64,000 bases of DNA from Acetobacteraceae bacterium (GTDB lineage Bacteria; Pseudomonadota; Alphaproteobacteria; Acetobacterales; Acetobacteraceae): contig JALHQB010000003.1 in assembly GCA_022842185.1 (NCBI GenBank), forward strand, positions 84,686-148,685, in the 5' to 3' direction. The notes beneath the pieces are model-generated. The model searched no databases. It saw only the letters and a program-made list of their open reading frames with translations, and had not been told where the DNA came from. Both the position numbers and the translations under genes were made by a program. Of this stretch, positions 36,209-45,095 are shown piece after piece (within the stretch, counting starts at the first letter, position 1; every line of letters starts with the position of its first letter).

Positions 36209-38680
36209 TCAACCGCCGGCTACAGGGTCCTCCGGCCAGGCATGCTTCGGATAGCGGCCGCGCATCTCCTTTCGGACCTCCGACCACGATCCCTTCCAGA
36301 AGCCGGCGAGGTCCCCGGTGACCGCGATCGGCCGCCCGGCGGGCGACAGCAGCGCAACCTGGATCGGCACCCGCCCGCCCGCCAAAGGCGGCATGGCGGC
36401 CAGGCCGAACAGATGCTGGGCGCGGGCTTCGAGTGTCGGGACGTCGCGCGCATAATCCACCGCGGCCGACCGGCCGGCCTGCAACGCGATGCGCGGCGGC
36501 AGCGCGGCATCCAGCGCCCGGCGCCGGTCCCACGGCAGGCGATCCAGCAACAGGCCGGTCGCGTCCAGCGCGGCAAGTTCGGTCAGCCGCGTCCGGCCAT
36601 GCAGATGCGGCGCCAGCCAATCCCGCACCGTGCCGGCAAGCGCGGCGTCCGAGACATCCGGCCAGGCATCGCCCTCGACCCGGCGCATCCAGCCGATCCG
36701 CGCCTGGGCCTGGCGGGCGGCATCGGTCCAGTTGAGGTCGCGCAGGCCGCGTTCGGCCGCCGCCTCGGCCAGGGCCGTGGCCACCGCTTCGGGGTCGGCA
36801 TGCGGCAGGGTCGCTTCCTCCAGCACCAACGGGCCGAACATCAGGCGGCGGCGGGCGACCACGGCGCCGGCGCGGGCATCGAAGGCCGCCCCTTCCTCCC
36901 GCCGCAGCCGTTCGGGAAAGCGCGCTTCGAGCACGGCACGGTCGATCCGCGCGGCCATGCGGATGCGCGCCTCGGTGCCCTGCAATGCCAAGTCGGCGAC
37001 GGCCAGCAGCGGCGATTTCGCCAGCGCGTCGGTGGCCGGCAATCGCGCACCCTGGCCGGACGCCAGCCTGAACGCGCCATCCATGGTGCCGCGTTTGGCC
37101 GCGATCCGGTCGGGAAATCCTGCGGCGAGCAGCGCACCGGCATCGCCCTCGGGATGCACGGCGCCGTGCACGCCAAGCCGCCGGCGATGCAGCGCGGCGG
37201 CACGACGGATCCGATGAATGGTCCCGCGATCCGCATCGGCGCGGTCTCCGCCGTGCAGAAGGTCGAGCCGAAGGTGAATATCGGACGGAGCCTCCCGTCC
37301 CTTGATCGGATCGCGTTCTTCCAGCAGCGCGGCGAGGTCTGCGGCCAATGCGCGTTCCCCGTCATCGGTCGCGGCCACCAGCATGCGGGCCAGGCGCGGA
37401 TGCGTCCCAAGCCGCGCCATGCGCCGCCCCGTCGCGGTGATGCGCCCTTCGCCGTCCAGCGCATCAAGGTCGGACAGCAACGCCCACGCCGCCTTCACGG
37501 CGCCCGTCGGCGGCGGGTCGAGGAAAGCGAGTTCCCCCAGCGACGCCCCCCAGCCGGCGATGTCGAGCACCAGGGACGACAGCTCGGCCTCCAGCATCTC
37601 CGGCCGGTCGGCGATCGGCAGGCCGCGATGCAGCGCCTCCGACCACAGGCGGATCGCCACACCTGGCGCGGTGCGCCCGGCACGACCGGCGCGCTGTTCG
37701 GCCGCCGCGCGGCTGATCCGCAATGTGACCAGCCGCGACAGGCCGGAAGCCGCATCCAGCCGGGGTGCCCGACGGAAGCCGCCATCGACCACAATGCGGA
37801 CGCCGGGGACCGTGAGCGAGGTCTCCGCGATCGAGGTCGCCAGCACCACCTTCCGCCGCCCATCGGTGGTGGGGTTCAGCGCGATGTCCTGGTCGGCCGG
37901 TGGCAATTCGCCATGCAGCGGCACCACCAGCGCATCGAGGCCGGACAGCCGTTCCTGCGTGCGCCTGATCTCCCCCCAGCCAGGCAGGAAGGCCAGCACG
38001 TCGCCCGGATGGTCCCGCAGCGCGTCCCGGATGGCACCGGCCATCGCCTCGGGCAGGTCGCGCGCATCTGCCAGATCGCGCGCGCGGTACTTCAGCGTGA
38101 CCGGATAGGCGCGGCCGAGACTTTCGATGACCGGCGCGGCCCCGGCACTTGGCCCGGACCACATGAGCCCCGCGAAGGCGCCGCCATCCAGCGTCGCGGA
38201 CATCGCCAGCAGCCGCAATTCCGGCCGAAGCGCGCGTTGCAGATCGAGGCACAGCGCCAATGCCAGATCGGTGTCGATGTTGCGCTCATGCGCCTCATCG
38301 AACAGCACCGCGGCGACGCCTTCGAGGCCCGGATCGGATTGCAGCCGGCGCACCAGCAGGCCCTCGGTGACGACCTCGACCCGCATGCGGTCGGAGAAGG
38401 CACGATCCAGCCGCGTGGCGAGTCCTATGGTCCCGCCCGGCGCCGCTTCGCCCAGCATCTCCGACATGCGGCGCGCGGCGGCACGCGCAGCCACGCGGCG
38501 CGGTTCCAGCACCAGGATGCGGCCGCCCTCGGCCCAGGGTTCATCCTTGAGGACCAGCGGCACCAGCGTCGTCTTGCCCGCGCCGGGCGGCGCGATCAGC
38601 ACGGCATTGGGGCCGGCGCGCAGGGCGTCGCGCAGGGCTGGCAGCGCCTCGGCAACCGGGAGGTCGAAGGAAGTGTCCAT
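36209..38680 (-). CDS. hrpB: ATP-dependent helicase HrpB
   Basis: An 823-aa DEAH-box helicase. Walker A is APPGAGKTTL (residues 30-39), the DEAH box is at 128-131 (LFDEAHERNID), motif III SATLDG follows, and motif VI is QRAGRAGRTAPG. The C-terminal HrpB domain ends with GSWSEVRKEMRGRYPKHAWPEDP, the usual family tail. I chose the start MDTSFDLPVAEAL at 38680; the longer frame would translate repeat copy e. Confidence 0.95.
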   Translation of the reverse strand: MDTSFDLPVAEALPALRDALRAGPNAVLIAPPGAGKTTLVPLVLKDEPWAEGGRILVLEPRRVAARAAARRMSEMLGEAAPGGTIGLATRLDRAFSDRMRVEVVTEGLLVRRLQSDPGLEGVAAVLFDEAHERNIDTDLALALCLDLQRALRPELRLLAMSATLDGGAFAGLMWSGPSAGAAPVIESLGRAYPVTLKYRARDLADARDLPEAMAGAIRDALRDHPGDVLAFLPGWGEIRRTQERLSGLDALVVPLHGELPPADQDIALNPTTDGRRKVVLATSIAETSLTVPGVRIVVDGGFRRAPRLDAASGLSRLVTLRISRAAAEQRAGRAGRTAPGVAIRLWSEALHRGLPIADRPEMLEAELSSLVLDIAGWGASLGELAFLDPPPTGAVKAAWALLSDLDALDGEGRITATGRRMARLGTHPRLARMLVAATDDGERALAADLAALLEERDPIKGREAPSDIHLRLDLLHGGDRADADRGTIHRIRRAAALHRRRLGVHGAVHPEGDAGALLAAGFPDRIAAKRGTMDGAFRLASGQGARLPATDALAKSPLLAVADLALQGTEARIRMAARIDRAVLEARFPERLRREEGAAFDARAGAVVARRRLMFGPLVLEEATLPHADPEAVATALAEAAAERGLRDLNWTDAARQAQARIGWMRRVEGDAWPDVSDAALAGTVRDWLAPHLHGRTRLTELAALDATGLLLDRLPWDRRRALDAALPPRIALQAGRSAAVDYARDVPTLEARAQHLFGLAAMPPLAGGRVPIQVALLSPAGRPIAVTGDLAGFWKGSWSEVRKEMRGRYPKHAWPEDPVAGG

Positions 38681-38789
38681 CACGCGGCACGTGGCCGCGA
38701 TAGAAAGCTTAGGAATGGGCTTTGCCCTTCCGCGGAGCCCAAGGCCGAGGGAAGGCCTGGAGGGGTGTTGCCCCATGGGCAGGGAGATT

Positions 38790-38996
38790 GGAGGGGCGCT
38801 GCCCCTCCAAACCTCCCCGCCAGGGACCAGCGGGTCCCTGGACCGCGGGATCCTGGCGCTGTTTTTTCCTGGTCCGGTGTCGATGATCGGACGTTCTCTT
38901 GGCGCCGATCGACGGCATTCAGCACCAAAAAGGAGGTTTCCAAAGGCCTTAAGCCTTTGGTGGGGTGAGGTTTGGAGAGGGGCGACGCCCCTCTCC
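38790..38996 (-). repeat. Composite palindromic intergenic element, copy e
   Basis: In reverse orientation relative to copies a, d and f: module 4 (38790-38808), module 3 (CCAGGGACCAGCGGGTCCCTGG), a middle with CGGCATTCAGCACCAAAAAGG, inverted module 2 and module 1 (38974-38996). More degraded hairpin fragments lie at 38711-38775. It separates hrpB from the racemase-like gene. Confidence 0.85.
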
Positions 38997-39029
38997 AAGG
39001 CGCACCGCCCCTCCAGTTCCATAGGACCA

Positions 39030-39764
39030 TCACGCGAACCAGCGTCGCAACGCCTCCGACACCCCCACCACCGGCGCCTGCGGCACCCGCGCCGTCACCG
39101 CCGCCCTGCGCAACGCCGCGACCAGAGCGCAGTCCAGGCTGTCGAGCACCGGCACGCCCAGATGCGGGGCGACGCGCGGACCGATGCCGGCCAGGCCCGC
39201 CCCGCCGAGCACCACCGCCCCGGCACCATCCGCGACCGCGGCGCGCGCGGCATCGACCAGCAGCGTGGCTGCACCATCCGGATCGCGCGCGATCATGTCC
39301 CCGGTCGGTGCCACGCCGCACACCAGCACGCGATCCGGGCCGAGGCCTCGCACCAGGCAGAACTCCTCCAGCATCGGCACCCACAGCGCGCCACCGGTCA
39401 GCAGCGCGATGCGCGGCGCCAAGGCCAGCGCCGCGGCTATCGACGCTTCCGCCATGCCCACCACCGGGATGGGCAGGATTTCCCGCGCGGCATCGATCCC
39501 CGGTTCGCCGAAACAGGCGATGACCACGGCATCGTAGCCCTGCGGGTTGTCGGCGCCGACATGCTCGGCCAGGGCGGCCAGCACGGCATGGCCGGCCACC
39601 GCGACGGCCGCGCGTGTCGAGATGTAGCGCGCACCGAAGGGCGCGGTCGCCGGGACGACCTCCGTGGCGGGCAGGCCCAGCCGCGGGATCGCCTCGGCCG
39701 CGCGGGCGGCGAGCAGGTCGGTGATGGCGGGGTCGGTGTTGCCGTTCAACAGCAGCAGGCGCAT
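39030..39764 (-). CDS. Asp/Glu (hydantoin) racemase family protein lacking one catalytic cysteine
   Basis: A 244-aa protein with the Asp/Glu/hydantoin racemase fold: LLLNGNTDPAITDLL at the start and Cys84 in VVIACFGEPG. The second catalytic cysteine, normally in LGCAG, is replaced by glycine (VVLGGAGLAGIG, Gly188). A two-base racemase needs both cysteines, so this protein may be a one-sided isomerase, a lyase/decarboxylase-like enzyme or inactive. A nearby Cys in LDSLDCALVAAL is not in the usual place. Confidence 0.8.
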   Translation of the reverse strand: MRLLLLNGNTDPAITDLLAARAAEAIPRLGLPATEVVPATAPFGARYISTRAAVAVAGHAVLAALAEHVGADNPQGYDAVVIACFGEPGIDAAREILPIPVVGMAEASIAAALALAPRIALLTGGALWVPMLEEFCLVRGLGPDRVLVCGVAPTGDMIARDPDGAATLLVDAARAAVADGAGAVVLGGAGLAGIGPRVAPHLGVPVLDSLDCALVAALRRAAVTARVPQAPVVGVSEALRRWFA

Positions 39765-40012
39765 CGCATGGGATCAGCATGCGGGCGGCGCGCATGCAAG
39801 GGCGCGACCCGACCGCGCCGTGAAAGCCGCATCCGACGCACCGCTGGCGTGCATGCTGCCCCCGTTCTGGGCATCGCCGCCGCGCGCACGGGTGTCCGCC
39901 CGCGGGCAGGTCATGGCATGCCCCTTGCAGTACCGCACCGTCTGGACCGGGCCGCCTCCCGGCCTCCCGTGACCCATGCGCGCCGGGCCTCCGGCGCCGC
40001 TGAGGAGAGCGC

Positions 40013-40966
40013 ATGCTGTTCTACCTGATCCGCCGCGTCCTCTACGCCATCCCGATCGCGCTGGCGGTCGGCTTCGTCTGCTTCATGCTGGTGCAGATCG
40101 CCCCGGGCGATCCGATCAACGCCATCGTGCCGCCCGATGCGCCGGGCGATGTGGTCGAACAGGTGCGGCGCGAGTACGGCCTGGACAAACCGTTGCCGGT
40201 GCAGTTCGGGCTGTGGCTGCTGAAGGTGGTGCAGGGCGACCTGGGCCGGTCGCTGGCGACCGGGCGCAGCGTGTGGTCGGACCTGTCGGGCGCGGTGGTG
40301 AACACGCTGCGGCTGGCGGTCGTCGCGTCGCTGATCGGCTTCGTCCTGGGCTGCGTGCTGGGTGGGCTGGCCGGCACCTTCCGCGGGTCCGCCATCGACC
40401 GTACCGCGGTGGGCATCGCGGTAGCCGGCGTGTCGGTGCCGCATTACTGGCTCGGCATGGTGTTGGTGGTCGTCTTCTCGGTGCAGTTGAACTGGCTGCC
40501 CGCGATGGGTGCCGGGCCAGGCGGGTCGGCCGATTGGGGCTGGGACTGGGAACACCTCCAGCACCTGGTGCTGCCGGCGATCACGCTCGCGGTCATTCCC
40601 ATGGGCATTGTGACACGCACCGTGCGCGGCATCGTCGCCGAGATCATGAGCCAGGAATTCGTCACCGCGCTGCGTGGCAAGGGCCTGACGCGCGGGCGCA
40701 TCTTCATCCATGTCGTGAAGAACGCGGCGCCGAATGCACTGGCCGTGATCGGGTTGCAGCTGGGGTACCTGATGGGCGGGTCGATCCTGGTGGAGACCGT
40801 GTTCTCCTGGCCCGGCACCGGCATGCTGCTGAACAACGCGATCTTCCAACGCGATCTGCCCGTGCTGCAGGGGACGATCCTGGTGCTGGCGATGTTCTTC
40901 GTGACGCTGAACCTGGTGGTGGATCTGGTGCAGACGGCACTCGATCCGCGGATCAAGCGCGCATGA
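40013..40966 (+). CDS. ABC transporter permease, DppB/GsiC type
   Basis: A 317-aa inner-membrane permease of the peptide/glutathione/nickel class with six helices. The conserved N-terminus is FYLIRRVLYAIPIALAVGF. The EAA-like loop includes SQEFVTALRGKGLTRGRIFI, followed by GGSILVETVFSWPGTGMLL. The final codons lie in the first 54-bp repeat unit, and the stop overlaps the ATG of the repeat ORF (ATGA). No ATPase or binding-protein gene is adjacent. Confidence 0.93.
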   Translation: MLFYLIRRVLYAIPIALAVGFVCFMLVQIAPGDPINAIVPPDAPGDVVEQVRREYGLDKPLPVQFGLWLLKVVQGDLGRSLATGRSVWSDLSGAVVNTLRLAVVASLIGFVLGCVLGGLAGTFRGSAIDRTAVGIAVAGVSVPHYWLGMVLVVVFSVQLNWLPAMGAGPGGSADWGWDWEHLQHLVLPAITLAVIPMGIVTRTVRGIVAEIMSQEFVTALRGKGLTRGRIFIHVVKNAAPNALAVIGLQLGYLMGGSILVETVFSWPGTGMLLNNAIFQRDLPVLQGTILVLAMFFVTLNLVVDLVQTALDPRIKRA

Positions 40967-41185
40967 CCCGCGGACCATCGAAGGGCGCGCGCAAGCGCGC
41001 GACGGATCAAGCGCCCATGACCCGCGCACCATCGAAGGGCGCGCGCAAGCGCGCGACGGATCAAGCGCCCATGACCCGCGCACCATCGACGGGCGCGCGC
41101 AAGCGCGCGACGGATCAAGCGCCCATGACCCGCGCACCATCGACGGGCGCGCGCAAGCACGGGACGGATCAACCACGCGGGAAAG
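40951..41185 (+). repeat. 54-bp tandem repeat between the two permease genes, 4.3 units
   Basis: Units begin with GATCAA at 40951, 41005, 41059 and 41113, and a partial one at 41167, spaced exactly 54 bp. Units differ by only a few substitutions. Each carries CATGACCCGCG, CCATCGA and GGGCGCGCGCAAGC. Unit 1 includes the end of the upstream permease gene. Being 18 codons long, it keeps frame. It has no spacers and is not a CRISPR array. Confidence 0.93.
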
Positions 41186-41199
41186 GCATGAGCCGATGA
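40963..41199 (+). CDS. Repeat ORF of 78 aa bridging the two permease genes
   Basis: It starts at the ATGA overlapping the upstream permease stop and ends at the ATGA overlapping the downstream permease start. The product is four near-identical 18-residue units of the type MTRAPSKGARKRATDQAP, strongly basic, with a tail GKGMSR. Each unit begins with its own ATG. It may be an actual basic peptide or only a ribosome path that keeps the permeases coupled. No homologous domain is recognised. Confidence 0.45.
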   Translation: MTRGPSKGARKRATDQAPMTRAPSKGARKRATDQAPMTRAPSTGARKRATDQAPMTRAPSTGARKHGTDQPRGKGMSR

Positions 41200-42104
41200 G
41201 CGCCACCACGCCAACGGCCGCCGAGGCCGAACTCGCCGTCCAGGCAAAGCAAGGGGCATCCCGCAGCCAGGGCTATTGGGCCGGGGTCTGGAAGCGCCTG
41301 CGCCGGGACCCGCTGACCATCGCCTGCGCGCTGGTCCTGCTGATCATGCTGTCGGTGATCGTCTTCGCGCCGCTCTTCGCACCCCACGACCCGTACCAGG
41401 GCAGCATGATGCGCCGCCTGCGCCCGGTCGGCACGCCGAACTACCTACTCGGCACCGACGAACTCGGCCGCGACATGCTGACGCGCCTGCTGTACGGTGG
41501 CCGGCTGTCCTGGTTCATGGGCATCACGCCGGTCGTGCTCGCCTTCTTCATCGGCACCACCCTGGGCGTGCTGGCGGGGTTCAACGGTGGCAAGACGAAC
41601 ATGGCCATCATGCGCACCACCGACATCTTCTACGCCTTCCCGTCCGTCTTGCTCGCGGTTGCCATCTCCGGCGCGCTGGGTGCGGGCATCGTGAACGCGA
41701 TCCTGGCGCTGACCCTGGTCTTCGTGCCGCCGATCATCCGCGTGGCGGAAAGCGTGACGACGGGCGTGCGCAATCTCGACTTCGTCGATGCGGCGCGGGC
41801 CTCCGGCGCGTCCGCCTTCACCATCGTGCGCGTGCATGTGCTGGGCAACGTGCTGGGACCGATCTTCGTCTATGCGACGTCGCTGATCAGCGTGTGCATG
41901 ATCCTGTCGTCCGGGCTGTCGTTCCTCGGCCTCGGCACCAAGCCGCCGGAACCCGAATGGGGCTTGATGCTGAACACGCTGCGCACGGCGATCTATGTGC
42001 AGCCCTGGGTCGCGGTGCTGCCGGGCATCTGCATCTTCGTGACGTCGATCTGCTTCAACCTGCTGTCCGACGGCCTGCGCCAGGCGATGGATGTGAAGAG
42101 CTGA
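41196..42104 (+). CDS. ABC transporter permease, DppC/GsiD type
   Basis: A 302-aa permease, partner of the preceding DppB-type protein. An N-terminal hydrophilic segment is followed by WKRLRRDPLTIACALVLLIM, the class signature GTDELGRDMLTRLLYGGR and the EAA-like loop DFVDAARASGASAFTIV. It begins in an ATGA overlap with the repeat ORF. The substrate may match the orphan binding protein at 11.0-12.6 kb, but that is only a guess. Confidence 0.93.
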   Translation: MSATTPTAAEAELAVQAKQGASRSQGYWAGVWKRLRRDPLTIACALVLLIMLSVIVFAPLFAPHDPYQGSMMRRLRPVGTPNYLLGTDELGRDMLTRLLYGGRLSWFMGITPVVLAFFIGTTLGVLAGFNGGKTNMAIMRTTDIFYAFPSVLLAVAISGALGAGIVNAILALTLVFVPPIIRVAESVTTGVRNLDFVDAARASGASAFTIVRVHVLGNVLGPIFVYATSLISVCMILSSGLSFLGLGTKPPEPEWGLMLNTLRTAIYVQPWVAVLPGICIFVTSICFNLLSDGLRQAMDVKS

Positions 42105-42172
42105 CGATCTTCGCGCCGGCGCGGCGATCGTGTTGGCGCAAGTTCGACTTTGCTGGCCTTTTCAGAACAGAT

Positions 42173-42200
42173 CGCGCCTGACCGGATTCGGTCAGGCGCG
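42173..42200 (+). terminator. Perfect hairpin after the permease genes
   Basis: A 12-bp perfect stem (CGCGCCTGACCG paired to CGGTCAGGCGCG) with loop GATT, about 70 nt after the permease stop and before the convergent GST gene. No T run follows, so termination would rest on the stem or act bidirectionally. Confidence 0.5.
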
Positions 42201-42320
42201 CGACGATGCTGGATCAGGCAAGGCCGCTGAGCGTCGCGCGACGGCCGATCGCGGCACGGCCGCGGTCGGCAGGGTTCATGCGATCAGAAGGCCCGCACCG
42301 CTGCGACGGAGCCGAGCCTC

Positions 42321-42953
42321 TCACGTCATCGCCACCGCAACCCAGCGCGCGAAGCCCGGCCGCTCGCCAACCGCGGCATACCAGTTGGACAATGCCGGCA
42401 GGTGCGGCATGCCCTCCACTCGCACCTCGTCTCCGAACCAGCGCCGCGCATAGCAGCCGACCACGATATCCGCGATCGTCATCGCCGCCCCGTCGATGAA
42501 CGGCCCGCCCGATCTGGCGATATGCGTGTCCAGCCCCGTCCAGCATTCCCCCGCGGCCTTGGCCGCCGCCATCACTACGGCCATGTCACGCTTGTCCGCC
42601 GGCGTCCGCACCATGCCCCAGAACAGGTTCCGCTCGGCCGGCCCCAGCGTGGAAAGCTGCCAGTCCATCCAGCGATCGGCACTCGCCCGCGCCGCGGGAC
42701 CGGCCGGATACAGGGCGCTGTCATGCTTCATCGCCAGGTAGCGCAGGATGGAATTCGATTCCCACAGGACAAAGCCATCATCCTCGATGGTCGGAATCCG
42801 GCCGGTGGGATTCATCGCGCGATAATGCGGCTCATTGACCACGCCATGCTCCATGCCGGCATCGACGCGGTCATAGGGGATGCCGATCTCGTCGAGCATC
42901 CAGAGCACCTTTTTCACATTGACCGAATTCACCCGGCCCCAGACCTTCAGCAT
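42321..42953 (-). CDS. Glutathione S-transferase family protein
   Basis: A 210-aa soluble GST. The thioredoxin-fold N-terminus has GRVNSVNVKKVLWMLDEIGI, with Ser in the active-site position, the cis-Pro region NPTGRIPTIEDDG, and the ESNSILRYLA glutathione-binding segment. The C-terminal helical domain has MTIADIVVGCYARRW with the N-capping Thr/Asp. It conjugates or reduces substrates with glutathione; the substrate is unknown. gshB lies 2.5 kb away. Confidence 0.9.
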   Translation of the reverse strand: MLKVWGRVNSVNVKKVLWMLDEIGIPYDRVDAGMEHGVVNEPHYRAMNPTGRIPTIEDDGFVLWESNSILRYLAMKHDSALYPAGPAARASADRWMDWQLSTLGPAERNLFWGMVRTPADKRDMAVVMAAAKAAGECWTGLDTHIARSGGPFIDGAAMTIADIVVGCYARRWFGDEVRVEGMPHLPALSNWYAAVGERPGFARWVAVAMT

Positions 42954-43023
42954 CGCATCCCCCTGACGATGCGCTGAAGCTAAAGCAGTTTCGGCCGCGC
43001 TGAAATCAGGGTCCCGCGGCGGC

Positions 43024-43101
43024 TCACCCCGGCAACAACAACGGCAGCGCCATCAGCCCCGACACCAGGATCGCGGTGAAAAGGGAAAAGCGCGTTGCCA
43101 T
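43024..43101 (-). CDS. Possible 25-aa single-span membrane peptide
   Basis: The peptide (MATRFSLFTAILVSGLMALP and LLLPG) has one hydrophobic helix. GGAG lies 9 nt before the ATG at 43101, unusually good for so short an ORF; an in-frame ATG at 43116 is an alternative. It lies alone between the GST and Crp/Fnr genes. It could be a small membrane protein, or a chance ORF. Confidence 0.4.
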   Translation of the reverse strand: MATRFSLFTAILVSGLMALPLLLPG

Positions 43102-43205
43102 GGCGAAGGTCTCCATCCAGGGGTGCCTGCGCCGAAAACGCGATGAGCCCGGCCGGGTTTCAACCGCAATGCGGCGTCAGGCGCCTGGACCGGCGGCCCT
43201 CGGCC

Positions 43206-43940
43206 CTACAGCAGCGGCCGGCGCGGTGCCGGTTCTTCCCAGTACCGCCCGACCCGCTGCATCGCCCGCAGGTCGCCAATCGCCAGGCGCTGTGCATCCA
43301 GCCGGATGAAACCACCTTTGCGCAGCCGTTGCAGCACGCGGTTGGTGTGGACCACCGAAAGCCCCAGCGCATCGGCGATGTGCAGCTGCGTCAGCGGAAA
43401 ACGGATGGTGCCATCCTCGACCAGCCCGGCCGATGCCGCCCGCTTGAACAGATGCACCAGCAGGGCCGCGACGCGTTCCATCGCGGTGCGTCGCCCGACC
43501 GACAGCACCACGTCGTCCACCAGCCGTTCCTCATGTGCCGCGAGCCAGGTGATGTCGAGCGCGATGCCCGGATGGTTGCCGAAAAAGCGCGGCACGGCAT
43601 CGGCGGCGAAGGCGCACAGATTGACCTCGGTCAGCGCCTCGACCCCATGGGGCAGGTTCGCCAGCAATTCGCCCTGCAGGCCGAGCATATCGCCCGGCAG
43701 CAGGAAATTCAGGATCTGCCGGCGCCCATCCTCCAGCGTTTTGAAACGAAACGCCCAGCCCGCCAGCAGGACATAGACCCGCGTCGTGGCCTGGCCCTCG
43801 GCCAGGATGGTGGCACCAGTCGTGCACAGCCGCTGCCCCACCTTGGCGGCGGAGATGGACGCGATTTCACGCGCCGTCACCGGCTTGAACGCTGCCAGCG
43901 GCCGCAGCGGGCAGCCCGTACACGGGATCGGGGGTTCCAT
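43206..43940 (-). CDS. Crp/Fnr family transcriptional regulator
   Basis: A 244-aa regulator with an N-terminal cyclic-nucleotide-binding-like barrel (LLPGDMLGLQGELL) and a C-terminal helix-turn-helix (LTQLHIADALGLSVVHTNRVLQRL). The N-terminus has CTGCPLRP (Cys7, Cys10), with more Cys at about 39 and 109. The spacing differs from canonical FNR, so an oxygen-sensing iron-sulfur cluster is not established. It is divergent from the histidine kinase gene. Confidence 0.9.
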   Translation of the reverse strand: MEPPIPCTGCPLRPLAAFKPVTAREIASISAAKVGQRLCTTGATILAEGQATTRVYVLLAGWAFRFKTLEDGRRQILNFLLPGDMLGLQGELLANLPHGVEALTEVNLCAFAADAVPRFFGNHPGIALDITWLAAHEERLVDDVVLSVGRRTAMERVAALLVHLFKRAASAGLVEDGTIRFPLTQLHIADALGLSVVHTNRVLQRLRKGGFIRLDAQRLAIGDLRAMQRVGRYWEEPAPRRPLL

Positions 43941-44016
43941 TACAGCCGTTATCCCAGGTTAATGACGCGCACGCGCGTTGGTTACAATATGCGTGCCCTC
44001 ATGGAGAACGACTGGC

Positions 44017-45021
44017 TTGGCCATTCTGGGCGACCTGGACCGCAAGCCGTTGATCGGCTGGCTGGTAGGGGCGGCGGCTTTTGCGGCCGCCTTCCTGGCA
44101 CGATACCATTTTTCCGTGGCGATGGAGGGGCTGCCCTTCGTCACCTTCTTCCTCGCGGTGCTGGTGACATCATTCTTCGGTGGCTGGATTCCCGCAACCG
44201 CGGTCGCGGCGGCATCGTTGATCGCGGCCGACTACTACTTCCTGCCCCCCTTCGGTAGCTGGAAACTCGATTGGCCGCGCACCGTCGTGGCGCTGGGCTT
44301 CTTCGTGCTGGTCGCCGGCAGCCAGATCGCGCTTGTCCATCGCCTCACCAAGGCGTTGCGGCGGCTGGAATGGAAGCGGGCGCAGATGGAATCGCTGCAG
44401 GCTTCCGAACGCCTGATGTTCAGCGAATTGCAGCATCGCGTCGCCAACGGCATCCAGCTCGTCGCCAGCCTGCTCTCGCTGGAAGCCAGCCGCGTCGAGA
44501 CTGCGGAGGACGCCGTCGCCGTGCTGGACGATGCGGTCACGCGACTGTCGATCGTCTCGACCATCCATCGGCGCCTGCATGACCCCGCGCTGGGCGATGC
44601 CGGGTTCGAAAAGGCGCTGGAGACCCTGACCCGCGATATCCTGTCGGCCGCCGGCCGCCCGGGTGTGACCGTCAGCGTCCAGGCACCGCGGTTGGCCATC
44701 ACGCCGGCGGATGCGACATCGCTGTCGATGATCGTGGCCGAGGCAGTGACCAACGCCATCAAGCACGCCTTCGCCGACCGCGAGACGGGCCGGATCGACA
44801 TTCGCTTCGACAGCGACGCGGCGGGCGAACGGCGATTGACTCTGCGCGACGACGGCCCCGGCTTCGCGACCTTGCCCGACCAGGACGGTGACAGTCTCGG
44901 CGTGCTGGTCATGAGCAGCATGGCGCAGCGGCTGGGCGGACGGCTCGAACTGGGCAATGCGGCGCAAGGCGGGGCGATGGTAACGGTGGTGATGCCGCCG
45001 GCGCAGGCCGCGCCGGAGTGA
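44017..45021 (+). CDS. HisKA_2-type sensor histidine kinase with DUF4118 membrane domain
   Basis: A 334-aa kinase. The N-terminus has four hydrophobic helices of the DUF4118 (KdpD-like) type, including LPFVTFFLAVLVTSFFGGW and ADYYFLPPFGSW. The HisKA_2 phosphorylation site is His140 in FSELQHRVANGIQLVASLL, then an ATPase domain with VAEAVTNAIKHAFAD and DDGPGFATLP. I chose the TTG start at 44017 because GGAGA lies 9 nt upstream; the TTG at 43978 lacks a ribosome site. Such kinases often signal to PhyR-type general stress response, which is not seen here. Confidence 0.87.
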   Translation: MAILGDLDRKPLIGWLVGAAAFAAAFLARYHFSVAMEGLPFVTFFLAVLVTSFFGGWIPATAVAAASLIAADYYFLPPFGSWKLDWPRTVVALGFFVLVAGSQIALVHRLTKALRRLEWKRAQMESLQASERLMFSELQHRVANGIQLVASLLSLEASRVETAEDAVAVLDDAVTRLSIVSTIHRRLHDPALGDAGFEKALETLTRDILSAAGRPGVTVSVQAPRLAITPADATSLSMIVAEAVTNAIKHAFADRETGRIDIRFDSDAAGERRLTLRDDGPGFATLPDQDGDSLGVLVMSSMAQRLGGRLELGNAAQGGAMVTVVMPPAQAAPE

Positions 45022-45095
45022 GGGATCGCGCCTGGCCGGTGCCGCCGAGAGGGGCGCTGCCCCATGCGCGGGAATATATGGCGATGGTGCTCCTT

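Noticed and set aside
36242..38968. A 908-codon plus-strand frame opposite hrpB
   Set aside because: Shadow of the helicase gene; low-complexity Arg/Gln/His product and no start signal.
40951..41185. 54-bp repeats considered as a CRISPR array
   Set aside because: Units are directly adjacent with no unique spacers and no cas genes; they are a plain tandem repeat.
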